A DNA stretch of 64,000 nucleotides. It comes from Rhodospirillaceae bacterium (lineage in GTDB: Bacteria > Pseudomonadota > Alphaproteobacteria > UBA8366 > Aestuariispiraceae). The notes under the pieces were generated by a model that worked only from the letters and a program-made list of their open reading frames with translations, made no database searches and was not told the DNA's origin. Of the stretch, positions 41,801 through 50,562 are shown piece by piece. Position numbers and translations under genes: made by a program. How positions within the stretch are numbered: the first letter of the stretch is position 1; the number at the start of each line of letters is the position of its first letter. The stretch lies in the NCBI GenBank assembly GCA_002709955.1, contig PAQY01000013.1, positions 248,001 to 312,000 of the forward strand. Reading direction: 5' to 3'.

Positions 41801-43963
41801 ATGGCGGATTTTGAGAAGAAGACTCTGGCGGAATGGCGCGCCCTGTTGGAAAAAGAATCCAAGGGGAAGGGCGAAGCTGATTTGACATGGGATTCGCCAG
41901 AAGGAATATCGGTAAAGCCGCTTTATACCGCCGAAGACCTGGCCGGGTTGGACCATATCGATACCATGCCAGGATTTGCGCCTTTCACACGGGGGCCCAA
42001 GGCGTCGATGTATGTCGGCCAGCCCTGGACCGTTCGGCAATATGCCGGTTTCTCAACAGCCGAAGAATCCAATGCCTTCTATCGCCGCAATCTTGCGGGG
42101 GGCCAGAAAGGGTTGTCTGTTGCCTTCGATCTGGCAACCCATCGTGGCTATGACAGTGACCATCCCCGTGTTGTGGGCGATGTGGGCAAGGCGGGCGTTG
42201 CGATTGACAGCGTTGAGGATATGAAAATCCTGTTCGACCAGATTCCCCTGGATCAGATGTCGGTTTCCATGACCATGAACGGGGCGGTTCTGCCGGTTCT
42301 GGCAGGCTATATCGTCGCGGCAGAGGAACAGGGCGTGTCGCCGGAAAAGCTGTCTGGGACGATCCAGAATGATGTTTTGAAGGAATTCATGGTCCGCAAC
42401 ACCTATATTTATCCGCCGACCCCATCGATGCGGATCGTGGCGGATATTATCGAATATACAGCCCAGAACATGCCGCGCTTTAACTCAATCTCGATTTCTG
42501 GCTATCACATGCAGGAAGCGGGATCGACGCTGACGCAGGAATTGGCCTTCACCCTGGCCGATGGTCTGGAATATGTGCGTGTCGCGGTTGCCAAGGGATT
42601 GGATGTGGATGCCTTTGCCCCGCGCCTGAGCTTCTTTTTCTGTATCGGCATGAACTTCTTCATGGAGGTCGCGAAGCTGCGCGCCGCACGGTTCCTGTGG
42701 GCCGATCTGATGAAAAAGCACTTCCAGCCAAAGAATCCGAAATCGCTGATGCTGCGCACTCATTGCCAGACATCCGGCTGGTCGCTGACGGAACAGGACC
42801 CCTATAACAACGTTGTGCGCACGGCGGTTGAGGCGATGGCAGCCACCCTGGGCGGTACACAATCCCTGCACACCAATGCCTTTGACGAGGCGATTGGCCT
42901 GCCGACAGATTTTTCTGCCCGGATCGCCCGGAATACTCAGTTGATCCTGCAGGAGGAAACCCAGATCACCCGCACGGTCGATCCGATGGCCGGGTCCTAT
43001 TATGTTGAAAGCTTAACCGGCGCGATGATCCAGGAAGCCCGCAAGCTGATTGATGAAGTCGAAGCCATGGGCGGCATGACCAAGGCGGTTGATTCCGGCT
43101 GGCCCAAGATGAAGATCGAAGAAAGCGCGGCAGCCCGCCAGGCCCGAATTGATCGGGGCGAGGAAACCATTGTTGGTGTCAATAAATACAAGTCCGGCGA
43201 TAAAGACCGCATCGATATTCTGGATATCGACAATGATCAGGTGCGCGAAAAGCAGGTCGCGCGGTTGAAGAAAATTCGGGCCAGCCGAGATCAGGCGGCA
43301 TGTGACGCGGCCCTGGACGCCCTGACCGCTGCGGCGCAGGATGGTTCTGGCAATTTGCTGGATTTGGCCGTCAAGGCAACCCGTGCCCGCGCAACAGTGG
43401 GAGAGATTTCCGATGCGATGGAAAAGGCCTTCACCCGGCACCGGGCTGTCATTCGTTCAATCACTGGGGTGTATGGCTCTGCCTATGACGGGGATGCGGG
43501 CTTTATGAAGATACAAGACGATATCGCTGGATTTGTCGAACGCCAGGGCCGCCGCCCGCGTATGCTGGTGGTTAAAATGGGCCAGGACGGTCACGATCGC
43601 GGTGCCAAGGTCATCGCCACCGCCTTTGCCGATATTGGCTTTGACGTGGATATCGGGCCGCTGTTCCAAACCCCGGAAGAGGCCGCCAATCAGGCGATTG
43701 AGGCCGATGTTCATGTAATTGGTGTTTCTTCTCAAGCAGCCGGTCACAAAACACTAGTGCCCCAGATGATCAAGGCCCTGAAGGACAAGGGTGCCAGCGA
43801 TATCCTGATCGTCTGCGGCGGCGTCATCCCGCCTCAGGACTATGATTTCCTGCTGGGGGCAGGCGTCTCTGCCATTTACGGCCCGGGCACCAACATCCCA
43901 GCGGCCGCAGGCGAAATTCTGGGCCTGATCGAAGAGGCGGTAGCAGCACAGGCGGCGGAGTAG
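41801..43963 (+). CDS. scpA: Methylmalonyl-CoA mutase, large subunit type (ScpA/BhbA)
   Basis: 720 residues, single-chain mutase. Reaction: (R)-methylmalonyl-CoA to succinyl-CoA, the last step of propionyl-CoA use, with adenosylcobalamin. The C-terminal B12 domain has D-G-H-D-R-G with axial His598, then G-V-S-S-Q-A-A-G-H and C-G-G-V-I-P-P-Q-D. The N-terminal barrel includes [22 protein letters not shown] and M-T-M-N-G-A-V-L-P. Ribosome site AAAGGAG before ATG. The propionyl-CoA carboxylase, epimerase and MeaB genes are not in the window. Confidence 0.97.
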   Translation: MADFEKKTLAEWRALLEKESKGKGEADLTWDSPEGISVKPLYTAEDLAGLDHIDTMPGFAPFTRGPKASMYVGQPWTVRQYAGFSTAEESNAFYRRNLAGGQKGLSVAFDLATHRGYDSDHPRVVGDVGKAGVAIDSVEDMKILFDQIPLDQMSVSMTMNGAVLPVLAGYIVAAEEQGVSPEKLSGTIQNDVLKEFMVRNTYIYPPTPSMRIVADIIEYTAQNMPRFNSISISGYHMQEAGSTLTQELAFTLADGLEYVRVAVAKGLDVDAFAPRLSFFFCIGMNFFMEVAKLRAARFLWADLMKKHFQPKNPKSLMLRTHCQTSGWSLTEQDPYNNVVRTAVEAMAATLGGTQSLHTNAFDEAIGLPTDFSARIARNTQLILQEETQITRTVDPMAGSYYVESLTGAMIQEARKLIDEVEAMGGMTKAVDSGWPKMKIEESAAARQARIDRGEETIVGVNKYKSGDKDRIDILDIDNDQVREKQVARLKKIRASRDQAACDAALDALTAAAQDGSGNLLDLAVKATRARATVGEISDAMEKAFTRHRAVIRSITGVYGSAYDGDAGFMKIQDDIAGFVERQGRRPRMLVVKMGQDGHDRGAKVIATAFADIGFDVDIGPLFQTPEEAANQAIEADVHVIGVSSQAAGHKTLVPQMIKALKDKGASDILIVCGGVIPPQDYDFLLGAGVSAIYGPGTNIPAAAGEILGLIEEAVAAQAAE

Positions 43964-43979
43964 GGTTGCAAAAAGGACC
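43962..43979. repeat. 18-bp direct repeat, copy 1
   Basis: AGGGTTGCAAAAAGGACC, starting inside the mutB stop codon. Identical copy at 44749-44766. Confidence 0.8.
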
Positions 43980-44017
43980 ATATAGACAGCGTCGCTATTA
44001 GTGCCTATATTAACATC

Positions 44018-44164
44018 ATATGATTTAGAGGTGAGAACGGCCTCCTCACGCACCCGGGAACGGGTATAGTAGCCAAAAGGTGAAGAGATCCAGGGGTGGG
44101 CAACCTGGCTAAATCTGATTGAATTGGTAAGGCTCTCACAGAAATGTGGGAGCTTTACTTTTTG
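44018..44164 (+). ncRNA. Candidate structured small RNA with own promoter and terminator
   Basis: A sigma70-like promoter TAGACA (43983-43988)-N17-TATATT (44006-44011) predicts a start near 44018. The downstream sequence contains successive hairpins: GTGAG/CTCAC (44031-44048), ACCCG-ggaa-CGGGT (44052-44065), AGAT-CCAGG...CCTGG-ctaa-ATCT (44086-44115) and the terminator GCTCTCAC-agaaat-GTGGGAGC (44132-44153) followed by a T-rich run. The transcript would be about 147 nt and end over the stop codon of the opposing nuclease-like gene. It matches none of the housekeeping RNAs I know (not SRP, 6S, RNase P or tmRNA). Confidence 0.45.
44132..44164 (+). terminator. Intrinsic terminator of the candidate small RNA (and possibly mutB)
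   Basis: An 8-bp stem GCTCTCAC/GTGGGAGC (one G-T pair), loop AGAAAT, followed by TTTACTTTTT. It lies at the tail-to-tail junction with the 44155 gene. Confidence 0.7.
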
Positions 44165-44577
44165 GGCACGCTTTTAAGGTATCCCTTTCCACATCGATTG
44201 GTGATTTTAGCAAAGGAAACAGGATAGAATGAAGCGATATGATAGTTTCCTGATGAATCTCTTTGTATTGAAAGTGCAATCAAGAGGCCATTCCCAAGCT
44301 CAGGAATCAGCGAAATCAACTCAATCTTATTCTCATTTTTAAAATCATCTCCAATATAATCGGGTGTTGAGATAACGCGCTGTAAATAGGGCAGACAGCG
44401 GGAAAAATCTTCAGGATGACGACGTGCCGCGTGAATTTGAGCTTTGGCGGAAAGGACAACCTCACCTTCTTCCAACTCTATACCAAGGTACTTAAAAATC
44501 GTGTCCACAGGGATTGGACCATAATTACGGGCCTTAGGGGTTTGAGCTTTTTTCGTTATCTTTTCGGATGGTGTCAT
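44155..44577 (-). CDS. PBECR-like nuclease-domain protein (toxin-like)
   Basis: 140 residues from ATG 44577; a TTG at 44592 is also in frame. The central pattern V-V-L-S-A-K-A-Q-I-H-A-A-R-R-H-P-E-D-F, followed by L-Q-R-V-I-S-T-P-D-Y-I-G-D-D, resembles the PBECR (phage Barnase-EndoU-ColicinE5/D-RelE-like) nuclease family, in which the His-rich helix is catalytic. The match is by eye and moderate. The gene is AT-rich against its surroundings and is flanked by 18-bp direct repeats, suggesting a transferred toxin-like gene. It faces the candidate small RNA tail to tail. Confidence 0.5.
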   Translation of the reverse strand: MTPSEKITKKAQTPKARNYGPIPVDTIFKYLGIELEEGEVVLSAKAQIHAARRHPEDFSRCLPYLQRVISTPDYIGDDFKNENKIELISLIPELGNGLLIALSIQRDSSGNYHIASFYPVSFAKITNRCGKGYLKSVPKK

Positions 44578-44728
44578 TGGTGTAACATTCAATAAATTTC
44601 TATCTTACGTTTTTTTTATTATTTGATTAACATTCAATGCACATAAAATCATTGGGTAATTTGTCCGTTTTCAACATCATCTTTCGGTAAGGGATTGGCT
44701 ACCTTACTGCGACGTAACGAAAGCTCTT

Positions 44729-44754
44729 TCGTGATTTGAAACGCGGGCAGGGTT
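44729..44754. repeat. Relic of a toxin gene 3' end
   Basis: TCGTGATTTGAAACGCGG followed by AGGGTT, matching with two mismatches the end of the intact toxin gene at 45279-45304 (codons for R-D-L-K-R-G). A stop codon upstream prevents any open gene here, so it is only a fragment. Confidence 0.7.
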
Positions 44755-44766
44755 GCAAAAAGGACC
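44749..44766. repeat. 18-bp direct repeat, copy 2
   Basis: AGGGTTGCAAAAAGGACC, identical to 43962-43979; it is followed by two more GGACC boxes at 10-nt steps. Confidence 0.8.
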
Positions 44767-44786
44767 GAAAGGGACCATTTTGGACC
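44762..44786. promoter_or_regulatory. Three GGACC boxes with 10-bp spacing before the toxin-antitoxin pair
   Basis: GGACC at 44762, 44772 and 44782, about 30 nt before the GTG start of the antitoxin. The exact one-turn spacing suggests binding sites for the antitoxin or its complex (autoregulation). Confidence 0.5.
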
Positions 44787-44812
44787 AATTCAGTGACTGA
44801 GGAGGTTCTGCT

Positions 44813-45025
44813 GTGACTGTAAATGTAAAGTTATCAGAAGCGCTGGTTGCAGAGGCCAAACGGGTGGGGTCTGTTAGTCATCGCTCTTTACCTAAGCAGA
44901 TTGAGTATTGGTCGCAGCTCGGAAAAATATCCGAAGAAAATCCCGACCTGCCCTTCAGTGTCATTAAAGATATTCTGACGTCGCGAACTGAAACGGCGAC
45001 GGAAGAGTATGTCTTTGACGAATGA
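44813..45025 (+). CDS. ParD-like antitoxin
   Basis: 70 residues, GTG start with GAGGAGG upstream. Ribbon-helix-helix-like start (V-N-V-K-L-S-E-A-L-V-A-E-A-K-R, 3-17) and H-R-S-L-P-K-Q-I-E-Y-W-S-Q-L-G-K-I, the signature of the TA_system ParD-like antitoxin family. Neutralises the adjacent toxin and represses the operon. Overlaps the toxin start by 4 nt (ATGA). Confidence 0.88.
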   Translation: MTVNVKLSEALVAEAKRVGSVSHRSLPKQIEYWSQLGKISEENPDLPFSVIKDILTSRTETATEEYVFDE

Positions 45026-45300
45026 CGCGCGTTTTTCAAACGCCCACATTTAAGCGATCCGTAAAAAGGCTGCGTGGCGAACAAAAGGCGGCCCTTGATG
45101 CTGCGATCCGGGCTGTTCTGAACGCACCAACGCTGGGAGATGTCAAAGTTGGTGATCTGGCGGGCGTGCGCGTTCACAAGTTTCGCGATCATACCCATAT
45201 GGTGCTTATGGCCTATGCGTATTCTGAGGCAGACGATGCAATCACGTTACTGGCGCTTGGCAGTCACGAAAATTTCTATCGTGATTTGAAACGCGGTTAG
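45022..45300 (+). CDS. RelE/ParE-type toxin
   Basis: 92 residues. F-K-R-S-V-K-R-L (10-17), then V-G-D-L-A-G-V-R-V-H-K-F-R-D (about 43-56), A-Y-A-Y and the C-terminal L-L-A-L-G-S-H-E-N-F-Y-R-D-L-K show the RelE/ParE fold as in YoeB/HigB-like relatives. Either mRNA cleavage or gyrase inhibition is possible; the sequence does not decide. Its 3' end is duplicated as a relic at 44729-44746. Stop abuts the antiporter gene on the other strand. Confidence 0.88.
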   Translation: MTRVFQTPTFKRSVKRLRGEQKAALDAAIRAVLNAPTLGDVKVGDLAGVRVHKFRDHTHMVLMAYAYSEADDAITLLALGSHENFYRDLKRG

Positions 45301-45303
45301 GGT

Positions 45304-47139
45304 TCAGTCTGTGCCGGGCTTGTTGTCCCGGATAAGCCCGCGCCTGCGGGAAAAGTCGCTGAGGCGCAGTTGGGTGCGTTGTCGCATCAACTGAACATGG
45401 CTGCGCAGGGTGGGGGTCTGTTTGGGTTCCAGGACCAGACCAATTTCTGTGATTTTGCCATCGTCATCAATGGTCCGCACCACCAGTTCGACGCTGCCCA
45501 GGCGGGCGCGGTCGCCCTGGGCGGGCTGGCCATGGAATTCCTGGGTCATGAAGTCCGCCAGGGACAGTTGGGTATTTGCGGCAGGAACGGTCGCGCCATA
45601 TTGTTCTGATACGTCCGCCAGTGTCGCCTCCGCCGATAGGGTGAAGTCACCCAGAATGGCAGTATCATCGGACCCGGCGGGTGCCGCATAGATGTTATCC
45701 AGCAAGGATATCAGGCGGGGGGCGGCGAATAGATAAACATGGTCATTCGCCTTCAAAGGCCCGGCCTTATGCACGGTCAGGGCCTGACCATCGCGCAGGA
45801 TCAGCACCGGCCTTGCCCAGCGCGGCACACGGTCGCCCCGGGCGACGGTGCTGTCTGGGTGAATGCGATAGGAAATCAGCTCCATCGCGGCATTGCCGGG
45901 CAGCTCCAGTTCCACGCGCTCCACAATACCCGGCTCGTCCGGGGCCAGCACCTTTAGTTTTCGGGCCATCAGCGGGATCGTCCAGCCCTGAATCAACAGG
46001 GAGGACAGAACCATGATGAAAACGATATTGAAGTATAAATCCCCATTGGGAACACCGCCCAGTGTCGGCATGACTGCCAACAGGATAGAGACCGCACCGC
46101 GCAACCCGACCCAGCCGACAAAACCGATTTCGCGGTTAGAAAACCGAAAGGGCTTGAGGCACAGATAGGTCGCAACGGGGCGGGCGATGAAGATCAGGAA
46201 CAGCGCCAGAATGATCGCGGGCAGGGCAACGGCGGCAAATTGTGATGGGGTCGCCAACAAGCCCAGGGCCAGGAACATGCCAATCTGGGCCAGCCATGTC
46301 ATGCCCACCTGAAAGCGCCGCAACCGGGCGGCATATCGAACCCCCCGGGCGCGGGCGACGACACCAGCCAGATAGGCCGCCAGAAACCCGCTGCCGCCAA
46401 TCAATCCCGTCCCGGCAAACAGAATCAGGGCGGCGGCCAGGGCCAGGATGGGGTACAGCCCGGCCTCAAGACTGCGCATCCAGTTCAGCATCCAGGCGAT
46501 GGCGAACCCGCCGATCAGCCCGGCCAGGAACCCGATCCCAATTTGTTGGGCAAACTGGTTCAGAAATTCCCAACCCAGGGTTTCCAGCGGCAATCCTTCA
46601 CTGGCGGCAATCAGACTGACCAGACTGGCGACCAGAAAGATCGCCATCGGATCGTTGGCCCCGGATTCGATTTCCAGCGTCGTGCGCACCCGATTGCGCA
46701 GTGTGATGCGCCCGGTGCGCAGCAAAAAGAACACCGCAGCCGCACCGGTAGACGCGACAATCGCCCCGATCAGCATCCCTTCCTGCCAATCCAGATCCAG
46801 CAGAAGATAAGCGGCTACACCGACCAGACCGGTTGTCAGGATGACGCCCAGTGTGGCCAGAACCAAAGCCGGGGCACCAGCCGTGCGATAGCTTTTCAAG
46901 GGGGTTTCAAAACCACTGTCGAACAGGATGATCGCCAATGCCAGGGAGCCGATGAAATAGGCGGTCGCCCCGCTGTCAAAATCAATTCCCAACAGGCCGT
47001 CTTCACCCGCTAAAAGACCGATACCCAGAAACACCAACAACAGGGGCGCGCCAACACGCTGGGAAACCAGACTGGTCAGCGCACTTATGGCGACCAGTCC
47101 AGCCCCGATAAGAATGGCGATATTGATGCCGTCAAACAC
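45304..47139 (-). CDS. K+/H+ antiporter, NhaP2/CvrA type
   Basis: 611 residues. The N-terminal half (1-390) is a CPA1 exchanger with about 12 helices, the conserved D-S-G-x-E-T region (I-L-F-D-S-G-F-E-T) and E-S-G-A-N-D-P (the ion-binding Asp pair of the family). The C-terminal half is cytosolic: an RCK/TrkA_C-type part (G-N-A-A-M-E-L-I-S-Y-R-I, about 415) and a CorC-HlyC-like end. This layout is typical of NhaP2 K+/H+ antiporters for pH and osmotic balance. Independent gene, convergent with the toxin gene. Confidence 0.92.
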   Translation of the reverse strand: MFDGINIAILIGAGLVAISALTSLVSQRVGAPLLLVFLGIGLLAGEDGLLGIDFDSGATAYFIGSLALAIILFDSGFETPLKSYRTAGAPALVLATLGVILTTGLVGVAAYLLLDLDWQEGMLIGAIVASTGAAAVFFLLRTGRITLRNRVRTTLEIESGANDPMAIFLVASLVSLIAASEGLPLETLGWEFLNQFAQQIGIGFLAGLIGGFAIAWMLNWMRSLEAGLYPILALAAALILFAGTGLIGGSGFLAAYLAGVVARARGVRYAARLRRFQVGMTWLAQIGMFLALGLLATPSQFAAVALPAIILALFLIFIARPVATYLCLKPFRFSNREIGFVGWVGLRGAVSILLAVMPTLGGVPNGDLYFNIVFIMVLSSLLIQGWTIPLMARKLKVLAPDEPGIVERVELELPGNAAMELISYRIHPDSTVARGDRVPRWARPVLILRDGQALTVHKAGPLKANDHVYLFAAPRLISLLDNIYAAPAGSDDTAILGDFTLSAEATLADVSEQYGATVPAANTQLSLADFMTQEFHGQPAQGDRARLGSVELVVRTIDDDGKITEIGLVLEPKQTPTLRSHVQLMRQRTQLRLSDFSRRRGLIRDNKPGTD

Positions 47140-47251
47140 GTCGTTTCTTCTTATTAATGAATGCGATGCACTAGATATAGGGCATCTGATGATTATTCAT
47201 AGCGATTGTATTTTTTAAAGAGTGAAAACAGGCTTGGGCCATTCTGCGGAA

Positions 47252-47503
47252 TCACCCCCCGGCCTGGCTGCGGCACAAGGCATCGGCACGGGATTTGAAC
47301 AGGCTGGCCTGGTCTGCGGAAATCGTGCCATCGGCCTGCATCGTGTCGATCCCGGCACTGCGTTCGGTGATACAGGCCTGATAGGCGGCCTCTGCTGGGT
47401 CAATCGGGGCGGCGGGGGCGGGCATCAGGTCATCGCGATGGTGCCAGGCAATCACGCCCGCACTGGCAATCATGACCAGAACTGCAATCACACGGGCCAG
47501 CAT
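47252..47503 (-). CDS. Small membrane-anchored or exported hypothetical protein
   Basis: 83 residues with a hydrophobic N-terminal segment (about 4-20) acting as a signal anchor or signal peptide, then a Pro/Ala linker and a short helical domain with two cysteines (A-Y-Q-A-C-I-T and A-D-A-L-C-R-S). Last gene of the leftward DUF6494/DUF6352/ligase-like block. Family unknown. Confidence 0.65.
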   Translation of the reverse strand: MLARVIAVLVMIASAGVIAWHHRDDLMPAPAAPIDPAEAAYQACITERSAGIDTMQADGTISADQASLFKSRADALCRSQAGG

Positions 47504-47526
47504 GATTGGATCCTTACTCCATAGGA

Positions 47527-47727
47527 TTAAGCGACATCAATGGTACCGTTGATTTCCACAGTCAGGTCCACCCCGTCGACCGTCAGGACGATTTTTGCGT
47601 TCAGTGGGGAGTCCAATTCCCCTTTTTCTGAGGCCTGACGCACGGCGGCCTCTATTTCCCGCTGAGAGGTGACCCCCACTGTTTTCAGGAATTTGCGGAC
47701 GGACATGTTAAAGGCATCTTCATTCAT
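47527..47727 (-). CDS. DUF6494 family protein
   Basis: 66 residues, M-N-E-D-A-F-N-M-S-V-R-K-F-L-K-T-V-G-V at the N-terminus, then R-E-I-E-A-A-V and a beta hairpin at the C-terminus, typical for DUF6494. In alphaproteobacteria it clusters with DUF6352 and formate dehydrogenase genes, from memory. Good ribosome site (GGAG). Function unknown. Confidence 0.82.
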   Translation of the reverse strand: MNEDAFNMSVRKFLKTVGVTSQREIEAAVRQASEKGELDSPLNAKIVLTVDGVDLTVEINGTIDVA

Positions 47728-47744
47728 GGCAGATTACTCCTTTT

Positions 47745-48767
47745 TCAGCCGACTTCATTCAAGGGCAGGTTGACCAGAAGGTTCTGGGGCTTCATGCGCA
47801 GGGTGTTGGTATCATCCATGGCCAGGCCCAGATAGATCGGGCGACCCTGGACCCGCTCCAACACGGCATCCTGGTTTTTGATCTCCAGACGGAACAGGGA
47901 CAGCAAACGGGTAAGCCGGGCTTCTTCCGGTTCCTTCCCATGATACAGATCATTCAGCAGGGCAGACGATTCCGCATCCAGCCCGGTATGCCAGACCCAT
48001 TTTTCATCCCGAATGGATTGCACGGGGTGAATACGGCATTCCACGTCCAGAAAATAGGCAATCCATTTTTCCGCCACCCGACAAAACGCATCCAGCCCCG
48101 GCTGGGCGAAGGTCAGATTCAACACCGTGTCGAACCGATCGGACCGCGCCCAATAGCTGCCTGCCGTTTCCTCTGTCAGGACATCCAGATCCACCTGGGG
48201 CATCGCAGTCTTGCTTTCCACCAACAGGCGTCCCAGGTCGCCAAAGCCGCCGGTTGTGGCATAGCGATCCACGGTTTCCTGGTCTGCCAGCATGATCTGT
48301 CCATCCTGGACCGTGACCTTCTGCGTGCGAAAGAACAGCTCTGCTGCGCGCGCCTGCAGTGGGTTTTGTTCCGCATTCAGGATATGGCGCATCACGGCAT
48401 GGGCCAATTGATCCATAAACAATGCGGGAACGGGGAAGGCCGGCCCCTGCACCAGCTTGCGATAGGCGGCTTCCAGGGTGCCTGCCTGAACCAGAAGGTC
48501 CCGGAAATTCAGAAAGACCTCAAAATTGTACCGCGCATCCTGATCTTCGAAGGCATCCAGCCGCGCGGTTTCAATCTGTTGGCGCGGGTTTTCCATCAGG
48601 TCGGCATGAACCGCGCGCTCTATGGCGCAGGACTCGGCGACCGGTGCTAATTCAGGGCGGCTCAGATAGGCGCTAATCAGCGCATCGGTGACCGGCAAAT
48701 GTCCTTCGGCATTCGGGGGGGTCAGACCATAACCGGAAGATATCCAAAAATCGGGACGCGCAGCCAT
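47745..48767 (-). CDS. DUF6352 family protein
   Basis: About 340 residues. Recognised by F-W-I-S-S-G-Y-G-L (7-15 region) and the later D-R-F-D-T-V-L-N-L-T-F and W-V-W-H-T-G-L-D-A-E-S-S-A-L-L-N-D-L-Y segments. Helical, soluble protein of unknown role. ATG 48767 is chosen over GTG 48773 because AGGTG lies 4 nt before. The stop of the previous gene directly precedes the alternative GTG, so translation is coupled. Confidence 0.82.
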   Translation of the reverse strand: MAARPDFWISSGYGLTPPNAEGHLPVTDALISAYLSRPELAPVAESCAIERAVHADLMENPRQQIETARLDAFEDQDARYNFEVFLNFRDLLVQAGTLEAAYRKLVQGPAFPVPALFMDQLAHAVMRHILNAEQNPLQARAAELFFRTQKVTVQDGQIMLADQETVDRYATTGGFGDLGRLLVESKTAMPQVDLDVLTEETAGSYWARSDRFDTVLNLTFAQPGLDAFCRVAEKWIAYFLDVECRIHPVQSIRDEKWVWHTGLDAESSALLNDLYHGKEPEEARLTRLLSLFRLEIKNQDAVLERVQGRPIYLGLAMDDTNTLRMKPQNLLVNLPLNEVG

Positions 48768-48773
48768 AATCAC

Positions 48774-49583
48774 CTATAACTCCCAGCTTGGGCCAGCAAG
48801 CAAGCCGCTGAGCATCAGGGTTTGCGGTTTTCCATCGCGGGTGATGATCAGGTCACCCGTGTTGGTCAGGTCCGTGACCAGACCGCGTATCAACGTCCCG
48901 TCATTGGGGAAGCTTACCGCTTTATCGCGCCCGGCGGCGCGTTCCAGCCATAACTCTTTGATAGAGGTCAGTCCATCGCGCTGCCAGCGGTCCAGCCAGT
49001 TCAGGAAATAGCGGCAGAAGCTTTCCAAAAGGGCCGGGGCGGAGGCTTCGCCAGCCCCTTCCTCATACAGCGATGTTCGGTCCAGCGCTTCACCAGGAAA
49101 GGGGTTTTTGGGATTGCCCATGATATCAATGGAAATCCGGGCCAACATCCAGTCTGGAACTGTTGAAAGGTCCTCGTGCTGGGTGAACAAGGCCAGCCCC
49201 CCGGCCAAAGCGCCATTCACGAACAAGCGGTCCGGCCATGCCATATGCACCGCAACGCCCGGCGGCAGGGTTGCGCCCAGGGCATCATTGGCCGCCAGCA
49301 TCAGGGGATAGATCACCTGAATGGCATGGGACAATTCCGTTTCCGGGGCCAGCATGATAATGGCGTCCAGCTGATCGGGGCGTTGTGAATAGCACACCGT
49401 ACCGGGGTCCATCCGCCTGCGTGTTGCGCGATACAGCGCCTCCCCCGGCAGGTTTGCATCAGGGGCAAAACCCATTCCGGTAAACAGCGGTGGCAGATTT
49501 AGGTCTTGTGACGACACCCGGCATACACTTTCACGAAACGAAGTCTTGCGATCAGCGGTTCTGACGGTAAGACTGTTCAACAT
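48774..49583 (-). CDS. Biotin/lipoate protein ligase family protein
   Basis: 269 residues. The N-terminal L-N-L-P-P-L-F-T-G then P-G-E-A-L-Y-R-A-T-R-R-R-M-D-P-G-T-V-C-Y-S-Q-R-P-D are typical for the family annotated as biotin/lipoate--protein ligase. The fold is the biotin/lipoate-ligase type, but a G-R-G-R-x-G adenylate loop is not obvious, so an active ligase function is uncertain. First gene of the leftward block, divergent from the HTH-PBP regulator. Confidence 0.78.
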   Translation of the reverse strand: MLNSLTVRTADRKTSFRESVCRVSSQDLNLPPLFTGMGFAPDANLPGEALYRATRRRMDPGTVCYSQRPDQLDAIIMLAPETELSHAIQVIYPLMLAANDALGATLPPGVAVHMAWPDRLFVNGALAGGLALFTQHEDLSTVPDWMLARISIDIMGNPKNPFPGEALDRTSLYEEGAGEASAPALLESFCRYFLNWLDRWQRDGLTSIKELWLERAAGRDKAVSFPNDGTLIRGLVTDLTNTGDLIITRDGKPQTLMLSGLLAGPSWEL

Positions 49584-49628
49584 TAATCCTAGTGAATATC
49601 TTTACGGTATCGGAGCCGACGTTTCCAG

Positions 49629-50543
49629 ATGTCGAAACAGCATTTAATGACAACCAGTGAAATCGCGGCCTATCTGCGCATCAAAGAACGCAAGATTTAT
49701 GATCTGGTCGCTTCGAACCGGATTCCGTGTACGCGGGTGACCGGCAAGCTTCTGTTTCCCAAGCCCTTGATTGATTTATGGATCGCATCCGAAACGGAAG
49801 GTGGCGGATTGGAGCGGACAGAGCGCCGCCCGCCGATTGTCGCAGGCAGCCATGATCCATTGCTGGATTGGGCCTTGCGCCAGGCCGATGCCGGGTTGGC
49901 GACCCTGTTTGATGGCAGCCTGAATGGATTGCGGCTGTTCCTGGATGGTCAGGCGCTGTTCTGTGGTCTGCATGTCCCGGATGCCAGTGCGGAGGATCCG
50001 CTGGGGGCGACGGCGAACCAATATCTGTTTGGCGCTGGGGGAGAGGCCGGTGGCGCTGCCGCCCGGGTTGTTCTGGTGGAATGGGCACGGCGCAGCCAGG
50101 GGCTGATCCTGCCAAAGGGGAATCCCAAAAACATTCAATCCTTGCAGGACCTGGTTGAACAAGGGGCGCTGTTGCGGCCACGCCAGCCCCAGGCCGGCAG
50201 TCGCGTCCTGCTGGAAATCCTGATCATGAAGGCGGATATAAAACCCGGCGCTTTGCAGATGGACAAGACCATCGCGCGCAGTGAAATGGAAGCCGCGACC
50301 GCCATTGCGGATGGAGAAGTCGATGCGGCCTTTGGCATTGCAGCGGTTGCCAAGCGGTTTGATCTGGATTTCGTTCCCCTGGCGACGGAACGCTATGATC
50401 TGGCCATCGACCGGCGGGATTATTTTGAAGAGCCGTTTCAGGCCTTGTTGGCGGTGACGCGCAGTTCCGAATTCGCCCAACAGGCAGAACGGCTGACCGG
50501 TTATGATATTTCCAGCCTGGGTCAGATCGTATTCAACGGCTGA
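49629..50543 (+). CDS. Excisionase-type HTH regulator with periplasmic-binding-protein-like domain
   Basis: 304 residues. The N-terminal 60 residues form a MerR/excisionase-type HTH (T-S-E-I-A-A-Y-L-R-I-K-E-R-K-I-Y-D-L-V-A), then a C-terminal substrate-binding-like domain (about 75-300) with G-S-H-D-P-L-L-D-W and D-A-A-F-G-I-A-A-V-A similar to molybdate/tungstate-binding or ModE-like regulators. Proteins of this type often control formate dehydrogenase or molybdoenzyme genes; here it is divergent from the DUF6352 block and probably controls it. Confidence 0.82.
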   Translation: MSKQHLMTTSEIAAYLRIKERKIYDLVASNRIPCTRVTGKLLFPKPLIDLWIASETEGGGLERTERRPPIVAGSHDPLLDWALRQADAGLATLFDGSLNGLRLFLDGQALFCGLHVPDASAEDPLGATANQYLFGAGGEAGGAAARVVLVEWARRSQGLILPKGNPKNIQSLQDLVEQGALLRPRQPQAGSRVLLEILIMKADIKPGALQMDKTIARSEMEAATAIADGEVDAAFGIAAVAKRFDLDFVPLATERYDLAIDRRDYFEEPFQALLAVTRSSEFAQQAERLTGYDISSLGQIVFNG

Positions 50544-50562
50544 GGATTGATTTAGTTCTTTA

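Noticed and set aside
44018-44164. Small RNA as SRP (4.5S) or 6S RNA
   Set aside because: There is a GGAA tetraloop hairpin, but the SRP-conserved symmetric loops are absent; and the independent hairpins do not form the long rod of 6S RNA.
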